Source: Prostheceraeus crozeri (taxonomy: Eukaryota; Platyhelminthes; Polycladida; Euryleptidae). Taken from it: DNA of 64,000 nucleotides. Positions 25,601-39,194 of the stretch are shown here, piece after piece (positions within the stretch are counted from its first letter, which is position 1; the number at the start of each line of letters is the position of its first letter). A program made the translations under genes and the position numbers. A model generated the notes under the pieces. The model was given only the letters and a program-made list of their open reading frames with translations, had not been told where the DNA came from and made no database searches. The stretch lies in contig CAJQUW010008996.1 of NCBI GenBank assembly GCA_907163375.1, positions 5,001 to 69,000 of the forward strand. The letters are read 5' to 3'.

Positions 25601-28600
25601 TTTAGTCTCAATTCAAGTTTTGCTTTGTTGATTTCATGTGGTATTATTGCATCTCTCTATCTCAACAAATGTCTCGTTCTAATGAATTATTCGCAATAAA
25701 GACAAGACGTCTCATTCATGCATCCATTCACTCATCATGATACAATCCGAATGCAATCTTTCGAATGGTGATGTGTTTCTTGCATTATTCTGCGCGTTTC
25801 ATATCTAAAAGTTATGTGCAATTATACATGCACAATGTATCATCACATGTACTCATTTTTGGAGATGAGATGAATTTGTATGCTAACAAACCTGTATGCT
25901 GTGAAACCTTTGCCAACAGAATGTTTCTAGTGTTGAACTATGAATATAATGATGGCTTTCATTTTGACCATTGTTTGATGCTGATTTGTTCATGTAGGAC
26001 GACCAGCCATGCACGATCATGTTCGGAAAGAAAAAATATTCACATTTTACGATCTTCTAACACAACGCACATGTACAAGCATGATGTAAACATTGAATAA
26101 ATGAATTTCACTCATTATGCACCATCGTGGAGATACAGAAAATCATTTTTCATCTGATAGTAAAATTTTTGTTATGGGAATTTCTACACCCTCTTAGACC
26201 TGAATGGGGGCCCGTGTGCCTATCTGCAATACTTCCACTGATTCAACTTAATTGATATAGCACATACAGATTCATTGTCATAAGCGATGATTTTGCATCG
26301 ACATGAGCGGTTGATATATCCTCAGCACAAAAAGTAAAACAGAAAAATATGGCTCCGGGGGTCACTGGATCCCCCCTCAGGACTCTGACACTAAAGCTTC
26401 AGTTTCATTATTTATAGGAAAAGGTCATTCATTTGCGAATGAAGGAACATGCTAATCATGATCTCATTGTATTCACTTTTTTGACATGACTTAGGATGAA
26501 CAACCCACTCCATCCCCCAACTCAATTCATTCAGTGGTCTGCTAATCGAGAGTCTTTCTGCTTTCATTTGTCTCATATTGTCAATCACTACAAACAACCG
26601 CGCATGAGGATTCATGTCTCCCTTTGAACAACTTTTCACTTGCATTGTCTAATTAGTTTTCGTCTGCATCTCTGCCGATACATCCTCGTTGTTTTACCTG
26701 CAGGAATGACTTCCCAAGGATTTTGATACACAAATATTTGAGCAATGTCATTAACATCTTCAGTACTAATGAAGGTTTCTGTAACAATTCAAGTGAACAA
26801 CGACAGGATTATTAATGATCTCCAACCTAGCTACGACAGCCCCATCCTCATGACTGCACATCCGCGTAACTAACATGATAGCTCCATTCATTAGCATGCA
26901 CTGCACTGTAAATCGAATGCTACCAAACCGATGAAATGCTTGTCACCAAATGCAACAAACATTTCTCCTCATTTGGTAGCATTGCTTCTGTCTGTATGAC
27001 GGCTACCGAATGTTTCTTCTTCTTCATGTAGTCGCATAAATGTGTTAAAGCAGAGAGCAAGTAATTGTAATTTTCATAATATTGTATATCATGAATGATA
27101 ACAAATTTCTATCAATAGAAGAGTGAAAATCAATGCTATCGATTATTGCTTATCCCATTGTCATCTCAATTCTCCATGATCGATGTCAATTTAGTCTCAA
27201 TTCAAGTTTTGCTTTGTTGATTTCATGTGGTATTATTGCATCTCTCTATCTCAACAAATGTCTCGTTCTAATGAATTATTCGCAATAAAGACAAGACGTC
27301 TCATTCATGCATCCATTCACTCATCATGATACAATCCGAATGCAATCTTTCGAATGGTGATGTGTTTCTTGCATTATTCTGCGCGTTTCATATCTAAAAG
27401 TTATGTGCAATTATACATGCACAATGTATCATCACATGTACTCATTTTTGGAGATGAGATGAATTTGTATGCTAACAAACCTGTATGCTGTGAAACCTTT
27501 GCCAACAGAATGTTTCTAGTGTTGAACTATGAATATAATGATGGCTTTCATTTTGACCATTGTTTGATGCTGATTTGTTCATGTAGGACGACCAGCCATG
27601 CACGATCATGTTCGGAAAGAAAAAATATTCACATTTTACGATCTTCTAACACAACGCACATGTACAAGCATGATGTAAACATTGAATAAATGAATTTCAC
27701 TCATTATGCACCATCGTGGAGATACAGAAAATCATTTTTCATCTGATAGTAAAATTTTTGTTATGGGAATTTCTACACCCTCTTAGACCTGAATGGGGGC
27801 CCGTGTGCCTATCTGCAATACTTCCACTGATTCAACTTAATTGATATAGCACATACAGATTCATTGTCATAAGCGATGATTTTGCATCGACATGAGCGGT
27901 TGATATATCCTCAGCACAAGAAGTAAAACAGAAAAATATGGCTCCGGGGGTCACTGGATCCCCCCTCAGGACTCTGACACTAAAGCTTCAGTTTCATTAT
28001 TTATAGGAAAAGGTCATTCATTTGCGAATGAAGGAACATGCTAATCATGATCTCATTGTATTCACTTTTTTGACATGACTTAGGATGAACAACCCACTCC
28101 ATCCCCCAACTCAATTCATTCAGTGGTCTGCTAATCGAGAGTCTTTCTGCTTTCATTTGTCTCATATTGTCAATCACTACAAACAACCGCGCATGAGGAT
28201 TCATGTCTCCCTTTGAACAACTTTTCACTTGCATTGTCTAATTAGTTTTCGTCTGCATCTCTGCCGATACATCCTCGTTGTTTTACCTGCAGGAATGACT
28301 TCCCAAGGATTTTGATACACAAATATTTGAGCAATGTCATTAACATCTTCAGTACTAATGAAGGTTTCTGTAACAATTCAAGTGAACAACGACAGGATTA
28401 TTAATGATCTCCAACCTAGCTACGACAGCCCCATCCTCATGACTGCACATCCGCGTAACTAACATGATAGCTCCATTTATTAGCATGCACTGCACTGTAA
28501 ATCGAATGCTACCAAACCGATGAAATGCTTGTCACCAAATGCAACAAACATTTCTCCTCATTTGGTAGCATTGCTTCTGTCTGTATGACGGCTACCGAAT

Positions 28601-31600
28601 GTTTCTTCTTCTTCATGTAGTCGCATAAATGTGTTAAAGCAGAGAGCAAGTAATTGTAATTTTCATAATATTGTATATCATGAATGATAACAAATTTCTA
28701 TCAATAGAAGAGTGAAAATCAATGCTATCGATTATTGCTTATCCCATTGTCATCTCAATTCTCCATGATCGATGTCAATTTAGTCTCAATTCAAGTTATG
28801 CTTTGTTGATTTCATGTGGTATTATTGCATCTCTCTATCTCAACAAATGTCTCGTTCTAATGAATTATTCGCAATAAAGACAAGACGTCTCATTCATGCA
28901 TCCATTCACTCATCATGATACAATCCGAATGCAATCTTTCGAATGGTGATGTGTTTCTTGCATTATTCTGCGCGTTTCATATCTAAAAGTTATGTGCAAT
29001 TATACATGCACAATGTATCATCACATGTACTCATTTTTGGAGATGAGATGAATTTGTATGCTAACAAACCTGTATGCTGTGAAACCTTTGCCAACAGAAT
29101 GTTTCTAGTGTTGAACTATGAATATAATGATGGCTTTCATTTTGACCATTGTTTGATGCTGATTTGTTCATGTAGGACGACCAGCCATGCACGATCATGT
29201 TCGGAAAGAAAAAATATTCACATTTTACGATCTTCTAACACAACGCACATGTACAAGCATGATGTAAACATTGAATAAATGAATTTCACTCATTATGCAC
29301 CATCGTGGAGATACAGAAAATCATTTTTCATCTGATAGTAAAATTTTTGTTATGGGAATTTCTACACCCTCTTAGACCTGAATGGGGGCCCGTGTGCCTA
29401 TCTGCAATACTTCCACTGATTCAACTTAATTGATATAGCACATACAGATTCATTGTCATAAGCGATGATTTTGCATCGTCATGAGCGGTTGATATATCCT
29501 CAGCACAAGAAGTAAAACAGAAAAATATGGCTCCGGGGGTCACTGGATCCCCCCTCAGGACTCTGACACTAAAGCTTCAGTTTCATTATTTATAGGAAAA
29601 GGTCATTCATTTGCGAATGAAGGAACATGCTAATCATGATCTCATTGTATTCACTTTTTTGACATGACTTAGGATGAACAACCCACTCCATCCCCCAACT
29701 CAATTCATTCAGTGGTCTGCTAATCGAGAGTCTTTCTGCTTTCATTTGTCTCATATTGTCAATCACTACAAACAACCGCGCATGAGGATTCATGTCTCCT
29801 TTGAACAACTTTTCACTTGCATTGTCTAATTAGTTTTCGTCTGCATCTCTGCCGATACATCCTCGTTGTTTTACCTGCAGGAATGACTTCCCAAGGATTT
29901 TGATACACAAATATTTGAGCAATGTCATTAACATCTTCAGTACTAATGAAGGTTTCTGTAACAATTCAAGTGAACAACGACAGGATTATTAATGATCTCC
30001 AACCTAACTACGACAGCCCCATCCTCATGACTGCACATCCGCGTAACTAACATGATAGCTCTATTCATTAGCATGCACTGCACTGTAAATCGAATGCTAC
30101 CAAACCGATGAAATGCTTGTCACCAAATGCAACAAACATTTCTCCTCATTTGGTAGCATTGCTTCTGTCTGTATGACGGCTACCGAATGTTTCTTCTTCT
30201 TCATGTAGTCGCATAAATGTGTTAAAGCAGAGAGCAAGTAATTGTAATTTTCATAATATTGTATATCATGAATGATAACAAATTTCTATCAATAGAAGAG
30301 TGAAAATCAATGCTATCGATTATTGCTTATCCCATTGTCATCTCAATTCTCCATGATCGATGTCAATTTAGTCTCAATTCAAGTTTTGCTTTGTTGATTT
30401 CATGTGGTATTATTGCATCTCTCTATCTCAACAAATGTCTCGTTCTAATGAATTATTCGCAATAAAGACAAGACGTCTCATTCATGCATCCATTCACTCA
30501 TCATGATACAATCCGAATGCAATCTTTCGAATGGTGATGTGTTTCTTGCATTATTCTGCGCGTTTCATATCTAAAAGTTATGTGCAATTATACATGCACA
30601 ATGTATCATCACATGTACTCATTTTTGGAGATGAGATGAATTTGTATGCTAACAAACCTGTATGCTGTGAAACCTTTGCCAACAGAATGTTTCTAGTGTT
30701 GAACTATGAATATAATGATGGCTTTCATTTTGACCATTGTTTGATGCTGATTTGTTCATGTAGGACGACCAGCCATGCACGATCATGTTCGGAAAGAAAA
30801 AATATTCACATTTTACGATCTTCTAACACAACGCACATGTACAAGCATGATGTAAACATTGAATAAATGAATTTCACTCATTATGCACCATCGTGGAGAT
30901 ACAGAAAATCATTTTTCATCTGATAGTAAAATTTTTGTTATGGGAATTTCTACACCCTCTTAGACCTGAATGGGGGCCCGTGTGCCTATCTGCAATACTT
31001 CCACTGATTCAACTTAATTGATATAGCACATACAGATTCATTGTCATAAGCGATGATTTTGCATCGTCATGAGCGGTTGATATATCCTCAGCACAAGAAG
31101 TAAAACAGAAAAATATGGCTCCGGGGGTCACTGGATCCCCCCTCAGGACTCTGACACTAAAGCTTCAGTTTCATTATTTATAGGAAAAGGTCATTCATTT
31201 GCGAATGAAGGAACATGCTAATCATGATCTCATTGTATTCACTTTTTTGACATGACTTAGGATGAACAACCCACTCCATCCCCCAACTCAATTCATTCAG
31301 TGGTCTGCTAATCGTGAGTCTTTCTGCTTTCATTTGTCTCATATTGTCAATCACTACAAACAACCGCGCATGAGGATTCATGTCTCCCTCTGAACAACTT
31401 TTCACTTGCATTGTCTGATTAGTTTTCGTCTGAATCTCTGCTGATACATCTTCGTTGTTTTACCTGCAGGAATGACTTCCCAAGGATTTCGATACACAAA
31501 TATTTGAGCAATGTCATTAACATCTTCAGTACTAATGAAGGTTTCTGTAACAATTCAAGTGAACAACGACAGGATTATTAATGATCTCCAACCTAGCTAC

Positions 31601-34600
31601 GACAGCCCCATCCTCATGACTGCACATCCGCGTAACTAACATGATAGCTCCATTCATTAGCATGCACTGCACTGTAAATCGAATGCTACCAAACCGATGA
31701 AATGCTTGTCACCAAATGCAACAAACATTTCTCCTCATTTGGTAGCATTGCTTCTGTCTGTATGACGGCTACCGAATGTTTCTTCTTCTTCATGTAGTCG
31801 CATAAATGTGTTAAAGCAGAGAGCAAGTAATTGTAATTTTCATAATATTGTATATCATGAATGATAACAAATTTCTATCAATAGAAGAGTGAAAATCAAT
31901 GCTATCGATTATTGCTTATCCCATTGTCATCTCAATTCTCCATGATCGATGTCAATTTAGTCTCAATTCAAGTTTTGCTTTGTTGATTTCATGTGGTATT
32001 ATTGCATCTCTCTATCTCAACAAATGTCTCGTTCTAATGAATTATTCGCAATAAAGACAAGACGTCTCATTCATGCATCCATTCACTCATCATGATACAA
32101 TCCGAATGCAATCTTTCGAATGGTGATGTGTTTCTTGCATTATTCTGCGCGTTTCATATCTAAAAGTTATGTGCAATTATACATGCACAATGTATCATCA
32201 CATGTACTCATTTTTGGAGATGAGATGAATTTGTATGCTAACAAACCTGTATGCTGTGAAACCTTTGCCAACAGAATGTTTCTAGTGTTGAACTATGAAT
32301 ATAATGATGGCTTTCATTTTGACCATTGTTTGATGCTGATTTGTTCATGTAGGACGACCAGCCATGCACGATCATGTTCGGAAAGAAAAAATATTCACAT
32401 TTTACGATCTTCTAACACAACGCACATGTACAAGCATGATGTAAACATTGAATAAATGAATTTCACTCATTATGCACCATCGTAGAGATACAGAAAATCA
32501 TTTTTCATCTGATAGTAAAATTTTTGTTTTGGGAATTTCTACACCCTCTTAGACCTGAATGGGGGCCCGTGTGCCTATCTGCAATACTTCCACTGATTCA
32601 ACTTAATTGATATAGCACATACAGATTCATTGTCATAAGCGATGATTTTGCATCGTCATGAGCGGTTGATATATCCTCAGCACAAGAAGTAAAACAGAAA
32701 AATATGGCTCCGGGGGTCACTGGATCCCCCCTCAGGACTCTGACACTAAAGCTTCAGTTTCATTATTTATAGGAAAAGGTCATTCATTTGCGAATGAAGG
32801 AACATGCTAATCATGATCTCATTGTATTCACTTTTTTGACATGACTTAGGATGAACAACCCACTCCATCCCCCATCTCAATTCATTCAGTGGTCTGCTAA
32901 TCGTGAGTCTTTCTGCTTTCATTTGTCTCATATTGTCAATCACTACAAACAACCGCGCATGAGGGTTCATGTCTCCCTCTGAACAACTTTTCACTTGCAT
33001 TGTCTGATTAGTTTTCGTCTGAATCTCTGCTGATACATCTTCGTTGTTTTACCTGCAGGAATGACTTCCCAAGGATTTCGATACACAAATATTTGAGCAA
33101 TGTCATTAACATCTTCAGTACTAATGAAGGTTTCTGTAACAATTCAAGTGAACAACGACAGGATTATTAATGATCTCCAACCTAGCTACGACAGCCCCAT
33201 CCTCATGACTGCACATCCGCGTAACTAACATGATAGCTCCATTCATTAGCATGCACTGCACTGTAAATCGAATGCTACCAAACCGATGAAATGCTTGTCA
33301 CCAAATGCAACAAACATTTCTCCTCATTTGGTAGCATTGCTTCTGTCTGTATGATGGCTACCGAATGTTTCTTCTTCTTCATGTAGTCGCATAAATGTGT
33401 TAAAGCAGAGAGCAAGTAATTGTAATTTTCATAATATTGTATATCATGAATGATAACAAATTTCTATCAATAGAAGAGTGAAAATCAATGCTATCGATTA
33501 TTGCTTATCCCATTGTCATCTCAATTCTCCATGATCGATGTCAATTTAGTCTCAATTCAAGTTTTGCTTTGTTGATTTCATGTGGTATTATTGCATCTCT
33601 CTATCTCAACAAATGTCTCGTTCTAATGAATTATTCGCAATAAAGACAAGACGTCTCATTCATGCATCCATTCACTCATCATGATACAATCCGAATGCAA
33701 TCTTTCGAATGGTGATGTGTTTCTTGCATTATTCTGCGCGTTTCATATCTAAAAGTTATGTGCAATTATACATGCACAATGTATCATCACATGTACTCAT
33801 TTTTGGAGATGAGATGAATTTGTATGCTAACAAACCTGTATGCTGTGAAACCTTTGCCAACAGAATGTTTCTAGTGTTGAACTATGAATATAATGATGGC
33901 TTTCATTTTGACCATTGTTTGATGCTGATTTGTTCATGTAGGACGACCAGCCATGCACGATCATGTTCGGAAAGAAAAAATATTCACATTTTACGATCTT
34001 CTAACACAACGCACATGTACAAGCATGATGTAAACATTGAATAAATGAATTTCACTCATTATGCACCATCGTGGAGATACAGTAAAATCATTTTTCATCT
34101 GATAGTAAAATTTTTGTTATGGGAATTTCTACACCCTCTTAGACCTGAATGGGGGCCCGTGTGCCTATCTGCAATACTTCCACTGATTCAACTCAATTGA
34201 TATAGCACATACAGATTCATTGTCATAAGCGATGATTTTGCATCGTCATGAGCGGTTGATATATCCTCAGCACAAGAAGTAAAACAGAAAAATATGGCTC
34301 CGGGGGTCACTGGATCCCCCCTTGGGGGACTCTGACACTAAAGCTTCAGTTTCATTATTTATAGGAAAAGGTCATTCATTTGCGAATGAAGGAACATGCT
34401 AATCATGATCTCATTGTATTCACTTTTTTGACATGACTTAGGATGAACAACCCACTCCATCCCCCAACTCAATTCATTCAGTGGTCTGCTAATCGAGAGT
34501 CTTTCTGCTTTCATTTGTTTCATATTGTCAATCACTACAAACAACCGCGCATGAGCATTCATGTCTCCCTCTGAACAACTTTTCACTTGCATTGTCTAAT

Positions 34601-35345
34601 TAGTTTTCGTCTGCATCTCTGCTGATACATCTTCGTTGTTTTACCTGCAGGAATGACTTCCCAAGGATTTCGATACACAAATATTTGAGCAATGTCATTA
34701 ACATCTTCAGTACTAATGAAGGTTTCTGTAACAATTCAAGTGAACAACGACAGGATTATTAATGAGCTCCAACCTAGCAACGACAGCCCCATCCTCATGA
34801 CTGCACATCGGCGCAACTAACATGATAGCTCTATTCATTAGCATGCACTGCACTGTAAATCCAATGCTACCAAACCGATAAAATACATGTTACCAATTGC
34901 TCTATTTCTCCTCATTTGGTAGCATTGCTGCTGTCTGGTAGCAATACTACTAAACCTTTATGGTGCCGACCAGATGCTTGTTCTTCATCTAGTCGCAGAA
35001 ATATGTTAAAGCATAGAGTAGAGAAAGTACTTGTACATGTAATTTTCATAAAATTATATCATGAATGACAACAAATTTCTATCAAATGTGAAGTGGAAAT
35101 CAATGCTATCGATAGTTGCTTATCCCATTGTCTTCTGAGTTCTCCATTATCGATATCAATTTCGTCTGAATTCAAGTTCTGTTTTTTTGATGCCATGTGG
35201 TATTACTACATCTTTCTCTCCCTTAACAATTGTCTCGTTTTTATCAATTATTCGCAATAAAGACAAAGGTTTTATCCATTTATTGTGATACATTCCGAAT
35301 GCAATCTTTCGAATGGTGATGTGTATTTTGCATTATTCTGCGAGA
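19612..35345. repeat. Macrosatellite-like tandem array, unit 1588-1589 bp, nine full copies plus partial ends
   Basis: One landmark, the sequence just after CTTTCGAATGG, recurs at 21000, 22588, 24176, 25765, 27354, 28943, 30531, 32120 and 33709, a spacing of 1588 or 1589 bp. Copies are nearly identical, differing by scattered single bases and rare one- or two-base indels. The left edge starts mid-unit at about 19612. The right edge decays from about 34850 and stops resembling the unit after 35345. Every copy carries a 111-codon plus-strand frame and a 72-78-codon minus-strand frame, but these match no known family and are best read as chance frames preserved by copy identity. A promoter or RNA function was not recognised. 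Confidence 0.95.
20038..21626. repeat. Array unit 1, a structural variant of the repeat
   Basis: The first complete unit differs from the others. It lacks the segment that begins GGCTCCGGGGTCACTGG. In its place it has a segment beginning TTAAAGGTTATAATACACG that all later array units lack. Outside this exchange it matches the rest of the array closely. Confidence 0.85.
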
Positions 35346-36213
35346 TTCATATTTTGAAATTTACATTAATACTTCGTATTTTCATATGTACATGCAGACC
35401 TAGACTAAACATGTATAATACATGTATATACATGTACACAGGGGCATCAATGTATTTTTAAATACATTCCCCAACATATTTTAATCATGTACAAGTGCAA
35501 TGTGCATGAGTGACCAAACGCTGCAACTTATCGTAAGTCTTTTTTCATCTTTCCAACGGATGCATGTATAACTGTTGATGGTTTTATCTCTCTTCCTCTC
35601 TCAGGACCAGTCGCCGGAGTGTCGCCGAGATTGCACCGATTGGCCAAAATCTAACACGATCCACACACGATAAGTAATGGCTTGTTGATGTCATCGACAA
35701 CTCAGCCAATCTATCAATGTGCCGTTCGCACGCGCCAGAAGAACACATACAGATTCATTGTCAAAAATGATGATTTTACATCGACATGATTATGGGAAAA
35801 GTCATGTTAGTGCACTTTGAATGAACAATAACATACAATAGAAACTCAATAAATACCTAATAAGTCTAGGGCTGTTGAAAGCGTTCACGCCGGTTATCGG
35901 GTAATATAAAAGAAATAATACTTAGATGGCATACCGAACAATAAAACATATTTACAATCCTTATACAAGACATACCAGAAAAGAATAAACATAGAAGGGG
36001 TTCATCAGCAAAATGACCAGCTAGGTCGCGTTTCGGGTCCTTTAACATTTTGTACGCTCAAACCCTAGCTGGCGGACCCTCGCCAAAAAGGCGGACCCCA
36101 CACATGACTTAACAATGATAACACTCTTAAATGAAGCCACACAAAATACAAAATTCTCTGGCGGACTGCAAACCAAATTTAAACAAAACTAAAAAATGCT
36201 TTTTCAACAGTCT
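35346..36213. other. Right flank of the array, no gene, with a short relic of the unit
   Basis: Mostly unassigned sequence. 35748-35800 again resembles the unit (CATACAGATTCATTGTCA), so the array once extended further or this is a dispersed copy. The sequence from about 35866 to 36213 is probably the untranslated 3' part of the minus-strand Penelope-like fragment that follows. Confidence 0.5.
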
Positions 36214-37586
36214 CTACATACATTTGATTAACTTGCAGGCTTCATATCCGCGTTTTACACAAACTTTAAACGTGCATTTAACTTTAACAATGACATACGG
36301 CAGATGAGAACATATCCTAAGGTAACGAAGAACTTGACTGGCAAAGACATTCGCACCCATATGAAGAGGAAGAAGACTGTCGGGAAAAGTGAAAACAATA
36401 ACATCAAAACAAAATTGCTCAACCTTATGAAAAACTGATGTATGTAAACCATCACTACAAATATTAAGCTTGACATCGAGATAATCTACTGAGGTGTTAT
36501 TCGTGCCATTTCTCTCAGCCTTCAAATCCGCGGGATAAATCTTAGTCAACAAAGTGTCAAAATGTCTATAATTGAAAAGACATATATCATCGATGTAACC
36601 TGTGGTGCAAGACATCAATCTAGCTAATCCGAATTTCTTATTCGACATTAACGATTTCATAAAAACGAATTCACAGTGGCACAAAAACCATTCCATAGGA
36701 ATGCCCCTAACCTGCTTGAATGCCAAGCCACCAAAACCAACGAAAACTTCCGAAATAATACACTTAATTGCGGACTTCAACATTTCCAAACTAAAACAGT
36801 GATAACCCTTGTACGTTTTACCAGCGAAAAAAAGTTTTATGAAAACCAACATAAAGAGATTTTCTCGACGTGGAGTAAAAAAACTAGCTCCAGCAAGCAA
36901 GACAAATGTGCACATATGTCTTCTTGATTGAGGTTAGTGTACAATGTAGAAAAATCGAATACTTGAATTGAAAAGACATTATTTTTATTATTTGCAACAT
37001 TCAAAAATTCTTCAGTAGACTTAATGCTTCAAAAACATCGGCAGCCACTATTCTTCTGTATTGTTTCACAATAAAGTTTAAAAAGTCTCTTATTAAGGAA
37101 AGACCCTTATCAAGAACAACTGACAATTGCGTACTCGTACATTTGCGCGCTCCAGCAATAAATCTAAAATTATACGGTGACTTATGAAACTTCGGAATAC
37201 AAAACAATTTAGGCAACTGTTTAAATCAAAACCTAGTTCTTCCAACATGATGTTGATATACAATTTCTTACGTATAACAGCAAAATTATTAGCCGCTTCA
37301 TCGACGGGCACAATGACAAAATGATCATGCATACGTTTAATGCTCTCATCAAGTCATCTAATAGACGTAAACTTTCTTTCGAATACATTTCACAATACTT
37401 TAGCTTTTTTATACGTTTACAAATGAGGTCTATTATCTCACCCTCCCAATCATCGAAACGATCACGATCAATCTCAAACACTTTGGACATTTTATCGGCG
37501 TGGGTCTTAACACAAGTCACCAAGTCAGCTTTAACCTTATTGCATGGCAAAAATTGAGAAACACGAAATTTAACACCCCGTGCCAT
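36214..37586 (-). pseudogene. Penelope-like element reverse transcriptase, decayed (copy 1)
   Basis: Read from 37586 down, pieces of one PLE protein appear in order but in different frames. They are an N-terminal region (FVIVPVDEAANNFAVI), the finger/palm segment (CIPKFHKSPYNFRFIAG), FKQVRGIPMEW, and the catalytic TGYIDDICLFNYRHFD. Frames change near 37330, 37210 and 36930. The order and motifs are those of Penelope-like RTs, which are related to telomerase. No GIY-YIG endonuclease was found at its C-terminal side, so this copy is truncated or belongs to a lineage lacking it. It is flanked on both sides by relics of the 1.59 kb unit. Confidence 0.8.
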
Positions 37587-37599
37587 GACATTCCTAAGA

Positions 37600-37860
37600 T
37601 GAACATCATAGGTTGAACATCAGCGGTTGACATAACCTCAGCACAAAAGTAAATTAGAAAAATATGGCTCCGGGGGTCACTGGATTGCCCCCCTCCTACC
37701 TCAGGACTCTGAGCGCATAGGTTCAGTTTCATTATTTATAGGAAAAGGTCATTCATTATATTATGATGGATTAAAGGTCATAATGCATAAAAATAATTCC
37801 ATAGATGCATTTGTGGATGAAGGAACTTGCTATTCACAACCTCATCGTATTCACCTTTTT
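37600..37860. repeat. Degenerate relic of the 1.59 kb unit (ancestral form)
   Basis: This relic carries, in one piece, both segments that are mutually exclusive in the array: the GGCTCCGGGGGTCACTGG segment and the TTAAAGGTCATAATGCAT segment. It therefore looks like the ancestral arrangement. It ends at CTTTTTGACAT, where Penelope copy 2 begins. Confidence 0.75.
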
Positions 37861-38953
37861 GACATAAATATTTCAGCAAAAGACCCCGATATAGGACTTC
37901 CCATTGCCAGGCCGTCGCACTGTATGTACTGCTTGTTGTTGAAAGCGAAGTTCACGTTCGTTGATACAGCAAGGAGGATTATTTCTGGGCCATCATGAAA
38001 AGCAATTACTGTCATCTTTCCCGAATTTGAAATTCTACGCCCGCTATGTTGACGACGTGTATGTACTTTGTCGGAGTCATCAAGAAGCAAATAATTTTGT
38101 CGATGCAGCTAATCGAATGCATCCCAACGTTACATTTAATCGTGAATCTGGTGACAGTTTTCTGGATGTGAGGATTATACACGAGGATGGCCAATATTTG
38201 ACTTCTGGGTACAGAAAACACTCATTTACTGGTCTCTACACTCAGTACTCTTCTTTTTGTCCTAGAATGTACTAAGTCAATTTAGTACGCACATTATACT
38301 ATCGTGCACGACGCCTTTGCTCACCAAAGTTTTTACAGGAAGAAGAGGGCCATCTTGAGAATATCTTAATCAAGAATGGATATCCCAAATGGTTTATCAA
38401 AAAACATTCTACCGACATGAATAAAGTTGTCTATGAAACAGTTCGGAAAAAGCCGATTATGGTATGTATGCCGTATTATGAACCTCAAAGCAGTGTTTTG
38501 GCTCAACAATTGTCTAAAGTGGTGAACAAGACCTATTTCCATCTCAAGACGTTTGTGACATTTTACACCAAACGCTTAGGTCCTGTCGCACCGAAGGATC
38601 CTGTGCCGCTTCCCTTCCAGAACACTCTTGTCTATGAATTTAGTTGCGCTTGCGGCGCAAGCTACATAGGGAAGTTGCAGAGGGCTCTTCAAGAACGGTT
38701 GAAAGATCACATCCCAAAATGGCTAGCGCAGAGTTCAAGCAGACCAAGATCGTCGAAACTGCCAGCATCCAGCTTCAACAGACACTTGCAGTTATGCCAC
38801 CATCGAACATTAGCCTCAATCAACGATTTCAAATGTTTAAAAAAGTGCAGCAGTTCGTTTGATTTGTATGTAACTGAAGGACTGGCCATCAAGTGGTTCA
38901 AACCAGTGTTGTGTGTCCAAAAAGATTTTGTATTTCCAAGTACTTGTCTATAG
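37858..38953 (+). pseudogene. Penelope-like element copy 2: RT end plus GIY-YIG endonuclease, with inverted 5' piece
   Basis: The plus strand from about 37986 encodes the RT catalytic box FYARYVDDVYVL (about 38030) and DSFLDVRI. After a TAA at 38273 the same frame continues with YYRARRLCSPKFLQEE. It ends with the GIY-YIG endonuclease region (YEFSCACGASYIG, near 38636) and a basic C-terminus at 38953. The preceding 37858-37985 encodes the adjacent upstream RT segment (GLAMGSPISGSFAEIF) on the opposite strand. The insertion thus has an inverted 5' end and lacks the N-terminal half. It interrupts a relic of the 1.59 kb unit and is nearly identical to the copy at 63.2 kb. Confidence 0.85.
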
Positions 38954-39194
38954 CTTATTTTCTTCCTTTTCCTTCCATTATCTTATTCTTTGACTTAATT
39001 TTTTGGTTTAATGTGTCATTAAACAAGAACTGAAGATTCCTATTTCACACATTACATGACGTCGTCACCAAGCTTTCTATGTCAGATCTCTGTTCGCAAT
39101 ATCTGTTTAACTATCAGGTCAATTTTCGCATTCCCGTGTACATACTTTAAAGAACGGGCGAAGCACCGTATCACAACCACTATTGTTTTTAATT
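38954..39194. other. 3' untranslated end of Penelope copy 2
   Basis: The first part (38954 to about 39080) is repeated almost exactly after the Penelope frame at the right edge of the window (63871-64000), so it belongs to the element. The element ends near 39190, where the 1.59 kb unit resumes. Confidence 0.7.

Noticed and set aside
19612-35345. CRISPR-like array
   Set aside because: The unit is 1.59 kb with no short repeat-spacer structure, and the DNA is eukaryotic.
36602-36927. Plus-strand frames over the first Penelope copy
   Set aside because: They are shadows of the minus-strand RT, which has the recognisable YIDD and LPKFHK-type motifs.
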